DNA of 64,000 nt from Streptomyces sp. BHT-5-2 (GTDB lineage: Bacteria; Actinomycetota; Actinomycetes; Streptomycetales; Streptomycetaceae). Positions 63,014 to 64,000 of the stretch are shown one piece after another. The stretch covers positions 4,960,001-5,024,000 of the forward strand of contig NZ_CP081496.1 in the NCBI RefSeq assembly GCF_019774615.1, in the 5' to 3' direction. Positions within the stretch are counted from its first letter, which is position 1. Every line of letters begins with the position of its first letter. Made by a program: the position numbers and the translations under genes. The notes beneath the pieces are model-generated. The model worked only from the letters and a program-made list of their open reading frames with translations. It was not told where the DNA came from and made no database searches.

Positions 63014-63052
63014 GGGCGCAGGATGCCGCAGCGGGCCGCACGAGGGAAGAGA

Positions 63053-63074
63053 TTTTCTGATGCAGCGTCAGAAA
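63053..63074. promoter_or_regulatory. TetR-type operator (TTTCTGA-N7-TCAGAAA)
   Basis: TTTCTGA (63054-63060) and TCAGAAA (63068-63074) are perfect 7-base arms around 7 bases. They lie in the 98-base gap before the nitronate monooxygenase gene. The left arm with its preceding T and the inner TCAG repeat the operator at 52012-52030. Confidence 0.6.
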
Positions 63075-63111
63075 TTGGTCGGTCGTGGCCGGCTCCCGCG
63101 CGTCCCCGCGG

Positions 63112-64000
63112 TCACCTCGACTCCTCCAGCACCGCCATCGCCGCGTTGTGGCCGGGGATGCCGCTCACGCCGCCGCCGCGCGGCGCGCCCGCCCCGCACA
63201 GCAGGACGTTGGCGTGGCCGGTGGCGACGCCCCAGCGGGCCGGGGCGGTGGTGAGGGCGTCCGCGTCCTCGGCGAACGGGAAGGCCAGCTCGCGGTGGAA
63301 GATGTTGCCGCCGGGCAGGCCCAGTTCGCGGTCGAGGTCGAGCGGGCTGCGGGCCTCGACGCAGGGGCGGCCGTCGGCGTCCCGGGCCAGGCAGCCGGCG
63401 AGCGGTTCGGCGAGGTGCGCGTCGAGCTGGGCGAGGGTGGCGGCCAGCAACCGGTCGCGGGTGGTCGGCTCATCGGCGGTGTCGGCTGCGAACAACCGGG
63501 CGGGGGTGTGCAGTCCGAAGAGGGTGAGGGTGTGGTAGCCCTGGCGGACCAGGTCGGCGCCCAGGATGGAGGGGTCGGTCAGGGAGTGGCAGTAGATCTC
63601 GGAGGGCGGCGCGGCGGGCGGCCGGCCGGCCGCGGCCTCCCGGTGGGCGGTCTCCAACTGCCCGTAGCCCTCGGCGATGTGGAAGGTGCCGGAGAACGCC
63701 TCGCGCGGGTCGGTGTGCGGGTCGCGGAGCCGGGGCAGTCGGGTGAGCAGCATGTTCACCTTCAGCTGGGCGCCTTCGGCGGGCGGCGGCGCGGGCTCGC
63801 CGAGCAGCCGGGCCAGCTCGCGGGGCGCGGCGTTGACGAGCACACGGCGGGCGCCGATCGTGCCGCCCTCCGCGGTGGTGACCTCCGCGGTGCGGCCGTC
63901 GGTTGCCAGCGCGGCGACCGGGCAACCGGTGACGATCTCGGCGCCGGCCCGGCGGGCGGCGTCGGCGAGGGCGTCGGTCAGGGTGCCCATCCCGCCGAGG
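63112..64000 (-). CDS. Phytoene-dehydrogenase-like FAD-dependent oxidoreductase (C-terminal part, runs off right edge)
   Basis: About 296 C-terminal residues are visible; the N-terminal FAD-binding GxGxxG part lies beyond base 64000. The visible part begins with GMGTLTDALADAARRAGAEI, followed by VLVNAAPRELARLLG, and ends with the FAD-binding signature NVLLCGAGAPRGGGVSGIPG. This is the layout of CrtI/PYROXD2-like flavoproteins that desaturate or oxidise hydrophobic substrates. It is on the same strand and upstream of the nitronate monooxygenase and FadD4-like genes, but a TetR-type operator between them suggests separate control. Confidence 0.88.
   Translation of the reverse strand, partial: LGGMGTLTDALADAARRAGAEIVTGCPVAALATDGRTAEVTTAEGGTIGARRVLVNAAPRELARLLGEPAPPPAEGAQLKVNMLLTRLPRLRDPHTDPREAFSGTFHIAEGYGQLETAHREAAAGRPPAAPPSEIYCHSLTDPSILGADLVRQGYHTLTLFGLHTPARLFAADTADEPTTRDRLLAATLAQLDAHLAEPLAGCLARDADGRPCVEARSPLDLDRELGLPGGNIFHRELAFPFAEDADALTTAPARWGVATGHANVLLCGAGAPRGGGVSGIPGHNAAMAVLEESR

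Overview
The window is a stretch of a Streptomyces chromosome. Support for this comes from the very high G+C, dense operons joined by ATGA/GTGA stop-start overlaps, a SARP regulator with a rare TTA codon, an NsdA-type regulator, a SpoIIE-type PP2C phosphatase, a DUF397 gene, a remnant of a mycothiol-dependent isomerase and a complete type II polyketide synthase. No tRNA, rRNA, CRISPR array or intact mobile element was seen.

Left edge to 2.3 kb: two minus-strand genes of unknown family whose architecture (large subunit with a central coiled coil, then a smaller partner) resembles MksF/MksE or JetA/JetB of SMC-type systems. The second gene runs off the edge.

2.4-12.5 kb: a 5-oxoproline (pyroglutamate) module. 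It holds pyroglutamyl peptidase, two DUF969/DUF979 membrane proteins (predicted uptake), an FCD-type GntR regulator, the three subunits PxpABC of the bacterial 5-oxoprolinase, and further on an ATP-dependent HyuA-HyuB type 5-oxoprolinase. Two oppositely oriented copies of an 18-bp operator-promoter element flank the GntR gene, one before DUF969 and one before pxpA. The HyuAB gene is the last member of an overlapping operon that begins with two GT4 glycosyltransferases and an SGNH hydrolase.

15.8-27.5 kb: mostly conserved Streptomyces genes. These are a HEAT-like protein, a PAS/SpoIIE phosphatase, an NsdA/NsdB-type regulator divergent from a TTA-containing phosphotransferase gene, a secreted amidase, and a LuxR-type regulator with an ATPase module. 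Between them lie the remains of two genes, a CGNR zinc-finger protein and a maleylpyruvate-isomerase-family protein.

27.5-47.3 kb: a type II polyketide cluster. A nine-gene minus-strand operon runs from KS-alpha through CLF, ACP, flavin reductase, Baeyer-Villiger-type monooxygenase, ActVA-ORF5-like oxygenase, O-methyltransferase and a SnoaL-like protein to an MDR reductase. Divergent genes add a second ActVA-ORF5-like oxygenase, a lipocalin-like protein, a hydrolase, a flavodoxin-fold protein, the SARP, a metal-dependent cyclase, a bicovalent-type FAD oxidase, an ActVII-like aromatase/cyclase, another SnoaL-like protein, an ActIII-like ketoreductase and a second SDR. Heptamer pairs 11 bp apart, the classical SARP recognition pattern, occur before most transcription units. 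Several have a -10 box exactly 8 bp downstream. The SARP gene has a TTA codon and a Crp-type site upstream, which suggests bldA and Crp control. The set is actinorhodin-like in its early steps but has no ActIV-type cyclase and no ActVI-1-type reductase, and adds Baeyer-Villiger, BBE-type and PF04199 enzymes.

47.3-64 kb: an acyl-CoA catabolic region. It contains thiolase-like pairs with a DUF35 protein, a crotonase, four acyl/aryl-CoA ligases, a nitronate monooxygenase and a partial phytoene-dehydrogenase-like flavoprotein. Among these sit a duplicated-domain lipoprotein, a secreted chorismate mutase, an alpha/beta hydrolase and a VOC protein. Several palindromes, including a KstR-like box and a TTTTCTGA-N7-TCAG motif present twice, suggest TetR-type control.
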